A stretch of DNA of 64,000 bases, from contig CAWGMP010000005.1 of the NCBI GenBank assembly GCA_963823755.1, positions 463,663-527,662 on the forward strand, read 5' to 3'. Made by a program: the position numbers and the translations under genes. Position 1 is the first letter of the stretch; the number at the start of each line of letters is the position of its first letter. Shown piece after piece: positions 1 to 8,928 of the stretch. The notes under the pieces are model-generated. The model did no database searches and was not told the DNA's origin. It saw only the letters and a program-made list of their open reading frames with translations. The DNA is from GCA-003244245 sp963823755. GTDB taxonomy: Bacteria; Actinomycetota; Actinomycetes; Mycobacteriales; Pseudonocardiaceae.

Positions 1-489
1 TAGTACCTCATGGCTGCGGCTTCGTCGCCGCCGAACATTCGGCCAGCCAGATCTAAGGGCAGCCACGCGCCCTCATTGAGATGCCACACCAGCTTGCTCC
101 AGGCGCCCGCGAACAAGTTGCCGCACGTGAATGTATTTGCCCCAATCGTTACTGGCCGCTTCTTATCGCGCAGCAGGTCGCGGACAGCCATGACATCGAT
201 GAGTTGAATGTACGTGCGGTCTGATCTGGCGCCAAGTCGCCACGTTAAGTCTGGCCATGTCTCGGTCTCGGATCCCATCGCGGGCATACGATCCACGCCG
301 TGCGCTCGGCACGAACCCGCCACTGTGGATGTCCTCGAGAACGGTATTTCGCGAACACGAGACGACATAACCGGTGGTCGCCAGGGCGCATACCTCGTCA
401 TGATCACGGTCAGGGTCGACGCCGAACGAGCCTCTCAGGGCGCCGTCGATCGTCTCGATCAGGCTCCGAGGATCGTCCTCGAGTGACAT
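1..489 (-). pseudogene. Unknown protein gene, frameshifted and cut by the window edge
   Basis: The start is the ATG at 489, because AAGGAG lies six bases upstream of it; an in-frame ATG at 540 lacks a good ribosome binding site. The first frame codes about 80 plausible residues (MSLEDDPRSL to GGFVPSA). Near position 300 the sensible reading moves to another frame, which stays open to the window edge and gives RMPAMGSETETWPDL, then RTYIQLIDVMAVRDLLRDKK and RMFGGDEAAAMRY. One indel therefore separates two halves that both look like real protein. I do not recognise the family. It could be a decayed gene or a sequence error; other broken genes nearby favour decay. Confidence 0.45.
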
Positions 490-546
490 CAACAACTCCT
501 TCCCGCCCGCAACATCGCTCGGTGATCTTGCCGCAGCCATTGGAGG

Positions 547-792
547 TTACCCTTCCTGCGAGCTGTACAAGACCCGCACAGGCGCGAAGGACAGTCCCCA
601 GCTCACACTCGAGTATGGTGAGATGTCCGGATTGTTGGCGATCGACCTCATTCGGGCTCGTGGTCGACCGTGCGTGTCTCGTGTAAGGACACCATTTTCT
701 CGTAGGCGATTCATCACGGTAGTGGGGTCGACGTCCAGGTGTTCGCCAACCTGCGCGAGTGACCAGCCGGAGCTGGTCTCGATGGCTTCCAC
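547..792 (-). pseudogene. Fragment of a helix-turn-helix recombinase/transposase-type protein
   Basis: The readable part is SGWSLAQVGEHLDVDPTTV followed by a basic tail ending THGRPR. This is the helix-turn-helix pattern seen at the C-terminus of many actinobacterial resolvases and transposases (Gly-x-Ser/Thr, Ala-x-x-hydrophobic-Gly, Asp/Asn-x-x-Thr-Val). No catalytic domain precedes it and the later residues look random, so this is a remnant. A similar remnant (ADELQTMIDLYRSGVTAEQIA) lies at 60034-60165 on the same strand. Confidence 0.4.
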
Positions 793-971
793 CTGGTCTT
801 TGTGTTGTAATAAGCTCCTCGAACCTCTACTGATGAACGCCCAGGCTGCCGACCTGGGCGTTCATGCTTTTCCGGTGTTACGAAAGCCCGCAATCCGGAT
901 CCCGCTCGCGCCTGAGCTGTCCGGCGTACGGGGCAACCTCAGGCAGACCTGCCCGGGGTCTTCGGTCTGGA

Positions 972-1000
972 CGCCAGTCCGACCACCGGTCAGACTGGCG
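972..1000. promoter_or_regulatory. Inverted repeat operator in front of the antitoxin-like gene
   Basis: CGCCAGTC (972-979) and GACTGGCG (993-1000) are perfect inverted arms 13 bases apart, ending two bases before the ATG at 1003. Toxin-antitoxin operons are usually autorepressed at such a palindrome. Binding by the downstream protein is inference. Confidence 0.45.
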
Positions 1001-1002
1001 GT

Positions 1003-1242
1003 ATGAGCGTGAAGGTGGGTATTTTCCTGCCGGAGAGAACGCATGCCCGTGCCGTGGAGCGTGCACGCAGCATGGGGACTACCCTCTTCGGGCTGATCGA
1101 TGCGGCACTGAGGGCTGAGCTGACGCGCCGCGAGGTGGCCGATCACGTGGCGATGCTCGCCGAGGCCGACGACGCCGACCGGCTACGCGCGCGGGCCCGG
1201 GCGCGTAGCCGGTCGCTTTCGGCGTGGAAGAGCGGTCAGTGA
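1003..1242 (+). CDS. Antitoxin-like small protein (MazE/RHH type)
   Basis: This 79-residue protein starts with a short beta-like stretch (MSVKVGIFLPERTHARAVERA) followed by helices rich in Ala, Arg and Glu. That is typical of ribbon-helix-helix or MazE-type antitoxins. The N-terminal half would bind DNA and the C-terminal half would wrap the toxin. It has a palindrome directly upstream (972-1000), and its stop overlaps a GTG (1239) that opens the MazF-like frame downstream, the usual order of antitoxin then toxin. The toxin frame is damaged, so the antitoxin may be an orphan. The family assignment is by pattern only. Confidence 0.5.
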   Translation: MSVKVGIFLPERTHARAVERARSMGTTLFGLIDAALRAELTRREVADHVAMLAEADDADRLRARARARSRSLSAWKSGQ

Positions 1243-1554
1243 CCGCGCACCCCGTCAGGGTGACGTCCCATCTCCAATCCGTCCCCGCTGACCGGCGAAC
1301 GCGAGCTGTACACCGTGGTGTCTGCTGATGCGTACAACGCTGGGGGCGGACCTACTGTGCTGATCGCCGAGATCGAAACCGGTACCCGGTACCGTGCCAG
1401 CGGCTACGCCACCGAGACCGACTACGGTGTCGTGCTCGCCGACCGGGTGGTGTGGCTACCCGTGGACATGCTCGGCGAACCGTTTGGTCGACTGACCGAT
1501 GTCCAGCATGATCAAGTTGTCAACCAGATCGTTGCCATTCTGCGAGGGCAGTAA
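1239..1554 (+). pseudogene. MazF/PemK-like toxin, N-terminal frameshift
   Basis: The C-terminal 85 residues read ELYTVVSADAYNAGG, then PTVLIAEIE, a central strand region, LADRVVWLPVDMLGE and a final helix ending ILRGQ. This matches the order of strands in MazF-type mRNA interferases, where VSADAYNA is a recognisable motif. A GTG at 1239 overlapping the antitoxin stop would give the expected start VTAHPVR, but that frame ends at TGA near 1326. The toxin frame itself has a TGA at 1261-1263 and no clear start before GTG 1315. The conserved loop that carries the catalytic Arg is missing or out of frame, so the toxin is probably inactive. A short form starting at 1315 cannot be excluded. Confidence 0.5.
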
Positions 1555-1589
1555 GCCGGTTACTGGCATGGCCGGGAGGCTTGCTCAGC

Positions 1590-1886
1590 TCAGCTGTTCG
1601 ACTCGATGCGAACGCTCTCAGGAGAGCCATAAAGCTGTAGGGTGATGTACTCAGGTGCTCGGGTAAGCTCGGTCCAGTACATACGTTCTTCTGGTATGCC
1701 GGTAGCGTTGACGGCCACTGTCACCAGTTTTTCGTTTTCTACTACCGCACTGCGGAGGATAGTTCGTGCTCCCCACTTCATGAGGGTAGATACCACGAAC
1801 AGGCCAGCACAGGTAATGGCTGTCCGGGTAGACACAAGCCTCATGCTGTCGTGGAAGCGTGGCGTGCTCACGAATACACTCCGCAC
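1590..1886 (-). CDS. Truncated anti-sigma-factor-like (HATPase_c_2) protein
   Basis: The 98 residues contain LVSTRTAITCAGLFVVSTL, a tryptophan and the stretch ENEKLVTVAVNATG. This resembles the N-terminal third of the actinobacterial ATP-binding anti-sigma regulators, whose N-box normally reads like ELVTNAV(K/R)ATG. The ATP-lid glycines (DxGxG, GxGL) are absent because the protein stops soon after. It is therefore a short relative or a truncated remnant. Its start overlaps the end of the upstream small gene by 19 bases, which suggests coupled translation within a minus-strand operon (2349 to 1590). Confidence 0.4.
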   Translation of the reverse strand: MRSVFVSTPRFHDSMRLVSTRTAITCAGLFVVSTLMKWGARTILRSAVVENEKLVTVAVNATGIPEERMYWTELTRAPEYITLQLYGSPESVRIESNS

Positions 1887-2053
1887 TTCTGGCAGCGCTT
1901 GCGTTTAGCCTTGACCCAGTTCTCACCAGTGCGCCGGACGTGGGCCATGTCAGTCCAGCCTTTAGGCAACACGGGGATGGTGTCGAATACTTCGACCTTC
2001 AGCGGCTCGTTCGGATAAATATCAAGCTGCTTGCCATCGAAGATATAGGCCAC
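1868..2053 (-). CDS. Small unknown protein with a C-terminal CxxC
   Basis: A GTG at 2053 gives 61 residues (VAYIFDGKQLDIYPNEPLKV onward) ending with a basic stretch and CQKC. Just upstream in the same frame lies CTICWQRGD, a second CxxC with no start codon before it. If the true start lay further upstream, the protein would be a two-knuckle zinc ribbon. I do not recognise the family. It sits between two other small minus-strand genes and overlaps the next by 19 bases. Confidence 0.4.
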   Translation of the reverse strand: MAYIFDGKQLDIYPNEPLKVEVFDTIPVLPKGWTDMAHVRRTGENWVKAKRKRCQKCGVYS

Positions 2054-2145
2054 GTTGTCGCCGCGTTGCCAGCAGATCGTACAATCCCCCGAGAGGAGCT
2101 ACGCCCAGGCAGTCGGTCGGTAGACCGGCGCAGTCCCGCCGTAAC

Positions 2146-2349
2146 TCATGGCGTGTATCCGCGCGCTTCTTGAGTCGTCTGGTTAATCAGCTCAACCAGG
2201 GTGTCGGCTTGCGCGGTCTCCAGGATGGCCACGCAGATGAATGGGCAGTGATACGTCGTGATCCAGACCCTGCCCCGACACGCCTCCATCGTGAAGGTGG
2301 TGCGGGCCTCCGGGCGTTGAGCCTTGACGGTGATCTTCCGTTGCGCCAT
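2146..2349 (-). CDS. Small unknown protein
   Basis: The ATG at 2349 follows GGAGA by eight bases and is preferred to the GTG at 2355. The 67-residue product (MAQRKITVKAQRPEARTTF onward) has alternating strands, two cysteines and a C-terminal helix (ADTLVELINQTTQEA). It looks like a folded small protein and not chance coding, and is the first gene of the small operon running to 1590. No function can be read from it. Confidence 0.45.
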   Translation of the reverse strand: MAQRKITVKAQRPEARTTFTMEACRGRVWITTYHCPFICVAILETAQADTLVELINQTTQEARGYTP

Positions 2350-2799
2350 GTACACCGTCTCCAGGCCCGTGTGTGGTGGCCGGGCCTGGTGGCGGCTCGG
2401 GGGGCAGCACCACCAGGCCCGGCTCTTAAGGAGTGGAGGTCTCGGGAGATGCCAAGCTGTTGTTGATCCTGGCCATCACCGTGACGGGGACCATCGGCGT
2501 TCTGGTTGCCCTGACCTCCACGTGCTCTCAGCCTCGTCTGTGTAGGTGGTCTCATTCTTGGACGGCACCCAGGACCGGGGAGCAGCCAGACTAGCGGAAG
2601 CGGGGGACACGTCCTTGAGGTGAAGGACGCCGCGCCAGCTTGGGAGGGCTCAGCCCGGTCCTGGGGCCATGGCGGCACAAGCTACGGGCCAGGCAGTGAT
2701 CAAGGCCGTACAAACTGTCTAGCGTTGTGCCGGGTTGGCTCCTGACGATCCCGTTAGGCTGGTTAGACAAACCGACCCGGACACCGAGAGGCGCTAGGC
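2350..2799. other. Intergenic stretch with one weak membrane ORF
   Basis: The only candidate is a GTG at 2433 (stop at 2594, plus strand) giving 53 residues with one hydrophobic stretch (AKLLLILAITVTGTIGVLV). A GGAG overlaps the start codon, so initiation is doubtful. The last 100 bases before 2800 would hold the promoter of the XRE gene; I see no clear -10/-35 pair. Confidence 0.25.
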
Positions 2800-4055
2800 A
2801 TGACCGACCCTGACCACGCGCACCGCCAAGAGGCGGCTGCTGTGGTGATGTACTGGATGCAGCGGCGTGGTATGACCCGTAAGATTTTCGCCGACCGCAT
2901 GGGCAAGTCGGTGAGCTGGGTGGACAAGATCCGGGCCGGAGATCGTCAGCTTGATCGCCTGTCGGTGCTGTGTCAGATTGCCAGGGTGTTAGACATTCCG
3001 TTGGCGGCGCTGATTGATCCTGAGGAAGCCGAGCGCAGGCGTACCTGTCCGGATGAGCAGGAGATCGACGCCATTCGCGATGCCTGTGTCGCTACGACGT
3101 CATTACCAACGTCTTCCGGCCGAACGACGATATCTTGCCGGAGCCGAACTTAACCAAACTCGAACGCACCGTACGGTTCGGCTGGATGGCGTTTCAGGCT
3201 TCCAACTACCAGGCCATCGGTCAACTATTAGCCGATCTCATCCGTGACACACAAGCGGCAGTTTGGCAATTAGACAATGATGAGCGACGGCAGGCGCAAA
3301 TCTGGTTGACTTGGACGTATCAGTTGACGGCATCGACTGCCTTCAAGCTCGGGAATGAGCAGCTCGGCTGGGTCACCGCGGATCGCGGCATTCAGATCGC
3401 CGAACAGACGGGCGACCTGACGCTGATCGGTGGTGCGGCGAATGCGGGTCGGAAAAGCGCTCATGGCCACCCGCACGCGCAACAGTGGCGATGCTGTACA
3501 GATGATTAAGTCGGCAGCCAATCGGCTCGAACCAGACCTCAGCAGTGCCACGCCGGCGTTTGTCTCAGCCTACGGCATGCTACTGCTTCAGGGGAGTATC
3601 GCTGCGGCTCGAACCAACCAGGCAGCCGACGTACGGGATCTTCAGGATGAAGCCTGGCTGTCGCCGCCCGCCTGGAATATGACCGTAACGAAAATTGGTC
3701 GGCATTCGGGACCACCAACGTCTTAGTACATCGCGTGTCAGCTCTCGCGGATATGCAAAGCGGTGGCCGAGTCATCGAAGCTGCTGCCGACATTGCCTAT
3801 GATGATCTCATGCACCTACCCCGTGAACGCCGGGCCAGCCACTTGCTCGATGTAACCCGCGGGCATCTCCAGGCCGGACAGCGTGACGAGGCCGCCGCCA
3901 ACCTCCTTGATGCTGACCAGCTTGCTCCAGAAGAGGTGCGCTGCCGCGACCTAACTAGGCAGATCATCACTGATCTCGTGCGCAGTTATCCGCCTGGCTT
4001 AACCCCAATGGTCGGCGTTACGAAGTTGGCGCGAACGGTTGGGGTAGCGGTGTGA
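2800..4055 (+). pseudogene. XRE-family regulator with TPR-like domain, three frameshifts
   Basis: The N-terminal frame (2800 to about 3085) holds an XRE helix-turn-helix: RRGMTRKIFADRMGKSVSWV then DKIRAGDRQLDRLSVLCQIA. Reading continues in a second frame (RYDVITNVFRPNDDILPEPN onward to about 3435), a third (MRVGKALMATRTRNSG to about 3655) and a fourth (ARLEYDRNENWSAFGTTNV to the stop at 4055). Joined, this gives a regulator of about 410 residues with TPR-like helices. The family is common in actinobacteria, typically directly upstream of a flavoprotein gene, as here. Three indels make a functional product unlikely. Confidence 0.75.
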
Positions 4056-4610
4056 GCAGTCAACAAGAACCCTCTGATCGGGTACTTTACATCGTCACCT
4101 GTGCGACACCGGCGGCACGCGACATCGGCAAGCTGGTGACCTTGGCACAAGCAGCAGGCTGGCGGCCGTCCGTGATCGCAACACCAATGGCGCTGCGATT
4201 CATCGATAAGCCCGCACTCGAAGCTCAAACCAGCTACCCGGTGCGGTCAGACTACAAACAGCTCGGCTCGCTCGACGTGTTGCCACCGGCTGACGCTATC
4301 GTAGTAGGTGGTGCTAGCTTCAATACCATCAACAAGTGGGCAGCTGGGATCTCCGACACATTAGCTTTGGGACTATTGACGGAAGGAATCGGGCTTGGCC
4401 TCCCGCTTGCAGCACTCCCGTTTCTCGAATACAGCCCAGGCGGCGTATCCGACCTTTGGTCGTAGCGTCAAGGAACTACGCGAAGCGGGTGTAAAGATTC
4501 TACTTGGATCGGAAGGCTACGAACCACACGTGCCGCACCAGGGCTCAAAGTACCTACACGAGTACCCGTGGCACGTTGTCTTGACAGCGGTGGAGATCAA
4601 TCGAGAGTAG
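4052..4610 (+). pseudogene. Flavoprotein (phosphopantothenoylcysteine-decarboxylase-like), frameshifted
   Basis: The GTG at 4052 overlaps the stop of the regulator by four bases. The product begins with a Rossmann-like strand (RVLYIVTCATPAARDIGKLV), then PPADAIVVGGASFNTINKWA, the FMN-site motif of small flavoproteins of the PPC-decarboxylase fold. Near 4430 the frame shifts, and the C-terminal part (AAYPTFGRSVKELREAGVKI, then PWHVVLTAVE) follows in the other frame to 4610. The expected intact length is about 185 residues. Both genes of this regulator-flavoprotein pair are broken. Confidence 0.7.
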
Positions 4611-4717
4611 TTAGTCGCAGTGAGGGGCTGATTCAAGTCCGCGTGGTGGACTGGAATGCATGAAAATATGCAAGGTGATAGTTTCGTAGCTTTCGTGAAA
4701 TAAAAGGCTCTACTGCT

Positions 4718-5250
4718 CTACATGTGGATGGTGGGGATGTGGTATGGAAGCTTCAGGTTGACGGGTCCGCAGGCGAACATGACGGTGGCGAGGGCGGCTT
4801 CGGCGGTGTGGAAGCCGTAGGCGCGTCGGATGATGAGCAGACTTTGTTGTTGAGTCCTTCCTGGCGTCCGTTGGACAGGCCGCGGTCGATGGCGGCGGTG
4901 ATCCCGTCTCGGTGTTGCGGATGGTCCGGGCGGTTTTCGCGAATTCGGGGATTCGGCTGCGTTGGGCTTGGGAGCACCAGCGGTCCAGCAGGGTGTTGGT
5001 GGTGTCGGTGTCGAGGTCCCCGGCGAACACCGCGCGCAGGGACTCCTTGAGCGCTCCTTGAGCTGGTAGGCCCGCCACAGTGCGCCACCGGATTTTTTGA
5101 TCTCGCGTAGCGTGCCGGTCTGGTCGGCGTTGAGGTCGCCGGGGTTTTTCAGCAGCGCCCAGCGGGCTCCTTTGTACTTCTTTGCGATGGTCTTGTCACA
5201 CAGTTTGAGAAACGACCGGTCCCTGGTCCACCGCTTTCGCCGCTGCCTCG
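4718..5250 (-). pseudogene. ISL3-family transposase relic
   Basis: Pieces in several frames match an ISL3 transposase C-terminus. In order they are KWWTRDRSF-like start, ARWALLKNPGDLNADQTGTL, GGALWRAYQLKE, SLRAVFAGDL, RWCSQAQRSRIPEFAKTART, IDRGLSNGRQEGLNNKV and a tail ending GPVNLKLPYH (stop 4718). One break is visible directly: CTCAAGGAG occurs twice with CG between, an 11-base tandem duplication that shifts the frame after YQLKE. The N-terminal half is missing. The relic abuts the restriction-endonuclease-like relic near 5250. Confidence 0.7.
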
Positions 5251-5723
5251 CCCCCCGATGCCCTGCTCAACCAGCAACTCCATAACTCGGCGTTCAGACG
5301 ACCCCGGCAAGAACGCCCGAGCAAGATCGGGACGCTCGGCAAATGCCGCTTCCACCGCAGTACGGCCCATCCAACTCACCGCAGCGCTGGTCTCCGCAAC
5401 AAGGATCTCCCTCAACCACCTTTCTTCGGACGGGCTGGGGTCGAGCGGGAGCACCAACGTCCAAGCCACCATGTCCGGCTGTCGCTCTACCGCGGTGCGC
5501 AACGACTTCAACACTTGCCGCTTCTGCGCAGCGGTGAGACACCTGAAGAAGCTCTTGATCTCAAAGACGTGGTCGCCAGCTGACCCCGCACGACAACATC
5601 AACACCACCATCTCCCCCAGAACCATCGATCCGCACAGCACCGTCCACCGTCCGCACGAGCAGCGCGGCGATCAGATCCTCCACGTCAGCCGCACGAAGG
5701 TCTTGCCACGGGATGGACAGCAC
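5250..5723 (-). pseudogene. Restriction-endonuclease-like (Mrr/PD-(D/E)XK) protein, truncated
   Basis: The start at 5723 (GTG) gives WQDLRAADVEDLIAALLVRT, then RIDGSGGDGGVDV. After a one-base frame change near 5575 it continues HVFEIKSFFRCLTAAQKRQV, RQPDMVAWTLVLPLD, WMGRTAVEAAFAERPDLARA and MELLVEQGIGG. The D-G-GGDGGVDV and E-I-K pair is the catalytic pattern of PD-(D/E)XK endonucleases of the Mrr type, and this N-terminal module is common in actinobacterial effector proteins. The coding stops at the ISL3 relic, so whatever domain followed is lost. Confidence 0.65.
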
Positions 5724-5936
5724 CCCAACAGGATTCCACCAACTTCATCTGCTCAACCGGCGTACCTGCGACAGCAGGGCTCGCACAAGCAGATCATCTA
5801 TTGAAACAGCTGAAAGACCGTGGGATGTCGCAGGTGTCCGCACCGCCTGCCCGCAGTCTGATGCGGCTTGACGCTGAGACCCCCGCTGCCCTTGATCGCA
5901 GCTCACGCTGACCAGATCTGGCCCTGATCATGGGCT

Positions 5937-5990
5937 GCGGTTCGCACACTGACACAGTGGTCACGACAAGCCGCAGGTCACAGACGGTGG
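5937..5990 (-). repeat. tRNA-Ala 3' flank, inverted partner of 60213-60272
   Basis: On the minus strand the sequence running from the tRNA-Ala 3' end (tccaccacc) through GACCTGCGGCTTGTCGTG and ACTGTGTCAGTGTGCGAACC is found again, on the plus strand, at 60213-60272 with a few substitutions and one indel. It contains the small palindrome CACTG-TGT-CAGTG. Because an indel disrupts any shared reading frame, this is DNA-level homology. Confidence 0.6.
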
Positions 5991-6063
5991 TGGAGCTGAG
6001 GGGAATCGAACCCCTGACCTTCTCGATGCGAACGAGACGCGCTACCAACTGCGCTACAGCCCC
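5988..6063 (-). tRNA. tRNA-Ala (CGC)
   Basis: The minus strand gives a complete cloverleaf: acceptor GGGGCTG/CAGCTCC, D-arm AGCGCAGTTGGTAGCGC, anticodon stem TCTCG/CGAGA with loop TTCGCAT (anticodon CGC), and T-arm AGGGG-TTCGATT-CCCCT. The G3:U70 wobble pair, the alanine identity element, is present. A 3' CCA is encoded (5988-5990). It lies downstream of glpR on the same strand, as in related genomes. Confidence 0.95.
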
Positions 6064-6099
6064 CCGCGATGCGCGCCAAGTTTAGCAGCCGGGCATCGG

Positions 6100-6840
6100 C
6101 TACTCCCCGGCCGCCCGGCGGTAAGGGGGCTGGAAAGCGGGCTTCAGCTCGTCGAATATCGGGTCTTCGTCGTCGAGGTCCAGAGCGACGGCTGTGGGGT
6201 GTGGAGCGCAGTGGGCGGCCGCAGGCCACGCCGACGGCTCCTGGACCGGCTCTGGCCTCTCGTGGGCTGCATCGACGGTGGCCTCGTGGGACGCGTCGTC
6301 AGCGGGCGCCCTGCCTCGAGATCCGACGGCTGTAGATCCGGCGGCTCGAGATCCGACCAGCCGAGCGGCCCGACGTTGGCGAATCTCCTCTTCGATATGC
6401 ACCTGCCGGCGCAGGTAGCAAAGGTAACCGACCAGCACCATATCCAGCGCAGCATGTATCCACCACAGCAGACTTGACGCTACGTAGGCCAGCACCAGAG
6501 TGGCGGTCGCTCCTATGGCCAGAGCCAGCACCGCCCGCTGCCGGTAGGCGAACTTCGCCCGGGCCAACTGCGCAGCGACCTCCGGGTCATAGCCGCCGCG
6601 ACCCGACCTGTACCGACGCTCTTCCAAGGCGGGCGCCAGCTGGGCAATCCGTCCGTCGGTCATGCGCATCTCCTGACTGTCCATGGGCATCCCGCGCGGC
6701 GGATCAGGTCGACGAAGCACCCGCGAAGCAAGCGCAGACTCCGCAATGCGCACCACCTCTTGACGTCGCTTTGCGACCATCGGGACAAGGACGACAAGCC
6801 ATGCGCCAGCCAGCGACGCGAAGATCAGCGAACTGGGCAC
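6100..6840 (-). CDS. glpR: GlpR/SepX divisome membrane protein
   Basis: The chosen GTG at 6840 gives VPSSLIFASLAGAWLVVLVP, the usual N-terminus of the family; an in-frame ATG at 6867 adds nine residues of Gly/Arg. Membrane segments lie at about residues 3-22 and, as a pair, at about 105-150 (AVLALAIGATATLVL and LWWIHAALDMVLVGYL), followed by an acidic C-terminal tail (DLDDEDPIFDELKPAF). GlpR in corynebacteria is the membrane receptor of the gephyrin-like protein Glp, and its Streptomyces homologue SepX stabilises the divisome. It normally follows rimJ and glp closely; here an IS1634-family element separates them. Loss of the native upstream sequence may affect its expression. Confidence 0.85.
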   Translation of the reverse strand: MPSSLIFASLAGAWLVVLVPMVAKRRQEVVRIAESALASRVLRRPDPPRGMPMDSQEMRMTDGRIAQLAPALEERRYRSGRGGYDPEVAAQLARAKFAYRQRAVLALAIGATATLVLAYVASSLLWWIHAALDMVLVGYLCYLRRQVHIEEEIRQRRAARLVGSRAAGSTAVGSRGRAPADDASHEATVDAAHERPEPVQEPSAWPAAAHCAPHPTAVALDLDDEDPIFDELKPAFQPPYRRAAGE

Positions 6841-7005
6841 TCCTCGCCCCCTACCCCGGTCCGCCATCCAGACAAGTTGCCTGCGCTAACGCATAGTCAC
6901 GGTAGTCACCGTGAGCACCCGGATGCCGGAGGCGCGCCGGGATGATCGCGTACGCCGCCGTTCACGAGGTGCCGACACGCCGGGCGCGCAGGTTGGCCAC
7001 GCACA

Positions 7006-8928
7006 CTAGCCCGAGTTTCCGAGATTTCTTGATTGTTTGTGGTGTTTCCGCTGGTGGAGGTGTGGTTTGGGTGTTGGGGAGTGTATGACCTAACTGGGTG
7101 GTGCCCAGTGCTGGAGGTTGAAGATGTCGATGAGTTGGGTCTGGTCGGGGCTGGTTTCGGTGAGCATGCGGCGGGCTTTGGGGCGGCCTCCGGTGGAGGG
7201 GTAGATCAGGACGGTTTCCTGGATGCCGGTGAGGTGGTCGAGGAGTTCGCGGACTGAGAGGTGCATCCCGGCGTGTTCGGCGCGGCGTCGCATGAGGTGG
7301 GCGATCTGCAGGGCCAGCACGCAGGTGAAGACGTGCACGCGGATGTTGTGGTCGGTCCAGTGGTGCATCGGGGAGAACGACACCAGGTGGGGGTCTTTAA
7401 GTTGGCGGAACCCGAATTCGGCGTCGGATTGGGAGCGGTAGGCGGCGACGACCTCGGGGATGGGCCAGTCGTCGCGGTCGGTGATCAGGATGCGTTTGCC
7501 GAAGACCTCGCCTGTCAGTTTCGTGCGGGCGCGGGTGTCGATGTGCCAGCTCAGGCGGTGTTCGGTGGGGGTGTCACCGGTCAGTTCCCAGCGGATGACA
7601 CGCCTGGCCCAGGTGTCGCGGCAGATGCCCGAGGTCTCGGCCTGGACCTGCTCGCGGGGGCGGCGGGTGCGGCCACGGGCCAGGGTGGCGGCCAGGTCAT
7701 CGAGGCGGGCGCCGGCCTTGGCCAGTGTCTGATCGAACCCGCGGACCTGTTTGTCGTGCAGGGTCGGTGAGTGGGTGAGCACCACGCGGCGGTCGGCGCC
7801 GTAGATCTCCCGGCGGGTGGCTACGGCGGTGAGGCCGGGGAACTGTTCGATATCGACCGGGCTGCGCTGGGATGCGGGTAAAGCGAGCAGGTCGGGATGG
7901 TCGCTGGGCGGGACCGATCCGACGTAGTGCAGACCCGCTTGGGCCAGGTAGGCGAAGTTCACGGTCGAGTTCTGCCCGGCGTCAAACACCACGGTCACCT
8001 CACCGGCACCGGTCTGGGGGCCGGCCCCGTCGGTGAGGAGTTCCTGGTAGCCGCCGGTCAGCTTCTCGATCATGGTGGTGAACTGGGTGACGTCAGGCCG
8101 GTTGCCCGCATAGGCGTGCGACACCAGGGGGATACCACCGTCGCGGGTGATCACCAGGCCCAGCCCGACCAGGCGCAGATCGGATCGTTTCTGCTTGGCC
8201 TTGCCCCGTTGAGCGATCGGTGCCTTGGCGTTGCCGGTGTCGATGTAGGTAGCGAAGTTGGTCATGTCCAGGGCCAGCGCTGAGGTGTCCAGATCGAAGC
8301 GCCCGATCATCGCCGCCGTGACCCGGCGCTCGATCTCGGCCAGCTCAGCCAGCGAGACCGCGTGCATCGCATCCCAGAACCGGCGGTGATCCAGCACCGA
8401 AGTGCCGATCTTGGTGAACCGGTCCGCGGCGGTGCTCTGCCACCACTTGGCCAGGGCGAGCTTGGAACAGGGAGCCACCACCCGGTTCAGCGCGGCCAGC
8501 GCCAGATACGTCCCCGTCGAGACGCCCGCGCCCGCGACCTTGCCCCCGGTCACGGCGTCCACGATGCCGATCACGTCTAACCGGGTCATCACCTCCCACA
8601 CCGCGGCCACGTCCCCGAACGCCAGATGCCGGGTCCGTTGCGGCGTCATCGCTGCCTCGCCGCCCGCCACCGCGGCCGCGATATCGGCCGCGGTGCCCAG
8701 GTAGCGCTCGCAGACCATCTTCGGCTTACCGTCGACGCGGGCCATCTCCCGCAGGTACCAGTACGTCTTCCCGCTGATCTTCTTCGGATACAAGCTCGCC
8801 ACAGATTAGGTCATACACTCCTCAGGTGACCCGATCAAACACCGACACCGCGTGTCATCAGGCCAAATAAATCAAGCCACCGGACGGCCACCCCGCGAAA
8901 CAACAAGATCGTCGGAAACTCGGGCTAG
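7006..8928 (-). mobile_element. IS1634-family insertion sequence, intact
   Basis: The ends are perfect 17-base inverted repeats: CTAGCCCGAGTTTCCGA at 7006-7022 and TCGGAAACTCGGGCTAG at 8912-8928. They enclose one full transposase gene. The element of 1,923 bp sits between rimJ and glpR, which are adjacent in related genomes. I see no clear target-site duplication. The intact gene and matching ends indicate a recent insertion. Confidence 0.9.
7090..8802 (-). CDS. IS1634-family DDE transposase
   Basis: The 570-residue protein has the full family layout. The N-terminal region (YPKKISGKTYWYLREMARVD) is followed by an RNase H-like fold with acidic residues in LALDMTNFATY, VTVVFDAGQNS and the C-terminal RSQSDAEFGFRQLKD, where the E of the DDE triad is expected. 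The C-terminus (FNLQHWAPPS) lies close to the left inverted repeat. No frameshift is seen and the length is normal, so the enzyme should be active. Confidence 0.92.
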   Translation of the reverse strand: MASLYPKKISGKTYWYLREMARVDGKPKMVCERYLGTAADIAAAVAGGEAAMTPQRTRHLAFGDVAAVWEVMTRLDVIGIVDAVTGGKVAGAGVSTGTYLALAALNRVVAPCSKLALAKWWQSTAADRFTKIGTSVLDHRRFWDAMHAVSLAELAEIERRVTAAMIGRFDLDTSALALDMTNFATYIDTGNAKAPIAQRGKAKQKRSDLRLVGLGLVITRDGGIPLVSHAYAGNRPDVTQFTTMIEKLTGGYQELLTDGAGPQTGAGEVTVVFDAGQNSTVNFAYLAQAGLHYVGSVPPSDHPDLLALPASQRSPVDIEQFPGLTAVATRREIYGADRRVVLTHSPTLHDKQVRGFDQTLAKAGARLDDLAATLARGRTRRPREQVQAETSGICRDTWARRVIRWELTGDTPTEHRLSWHIDTRARTKLTGEVFGKRILITDRDDWPIPEVVAAYRSQSDAEFGFRQLKDPHLVSFSPMHHWTDHNIRVHVFTCVLALQIAHLMRRRAEHAGMHLSVRELLDHLTGIQETVLIYPSTGGRPKARRMLTETSPDQTQLIDIFNLQHWAPPS

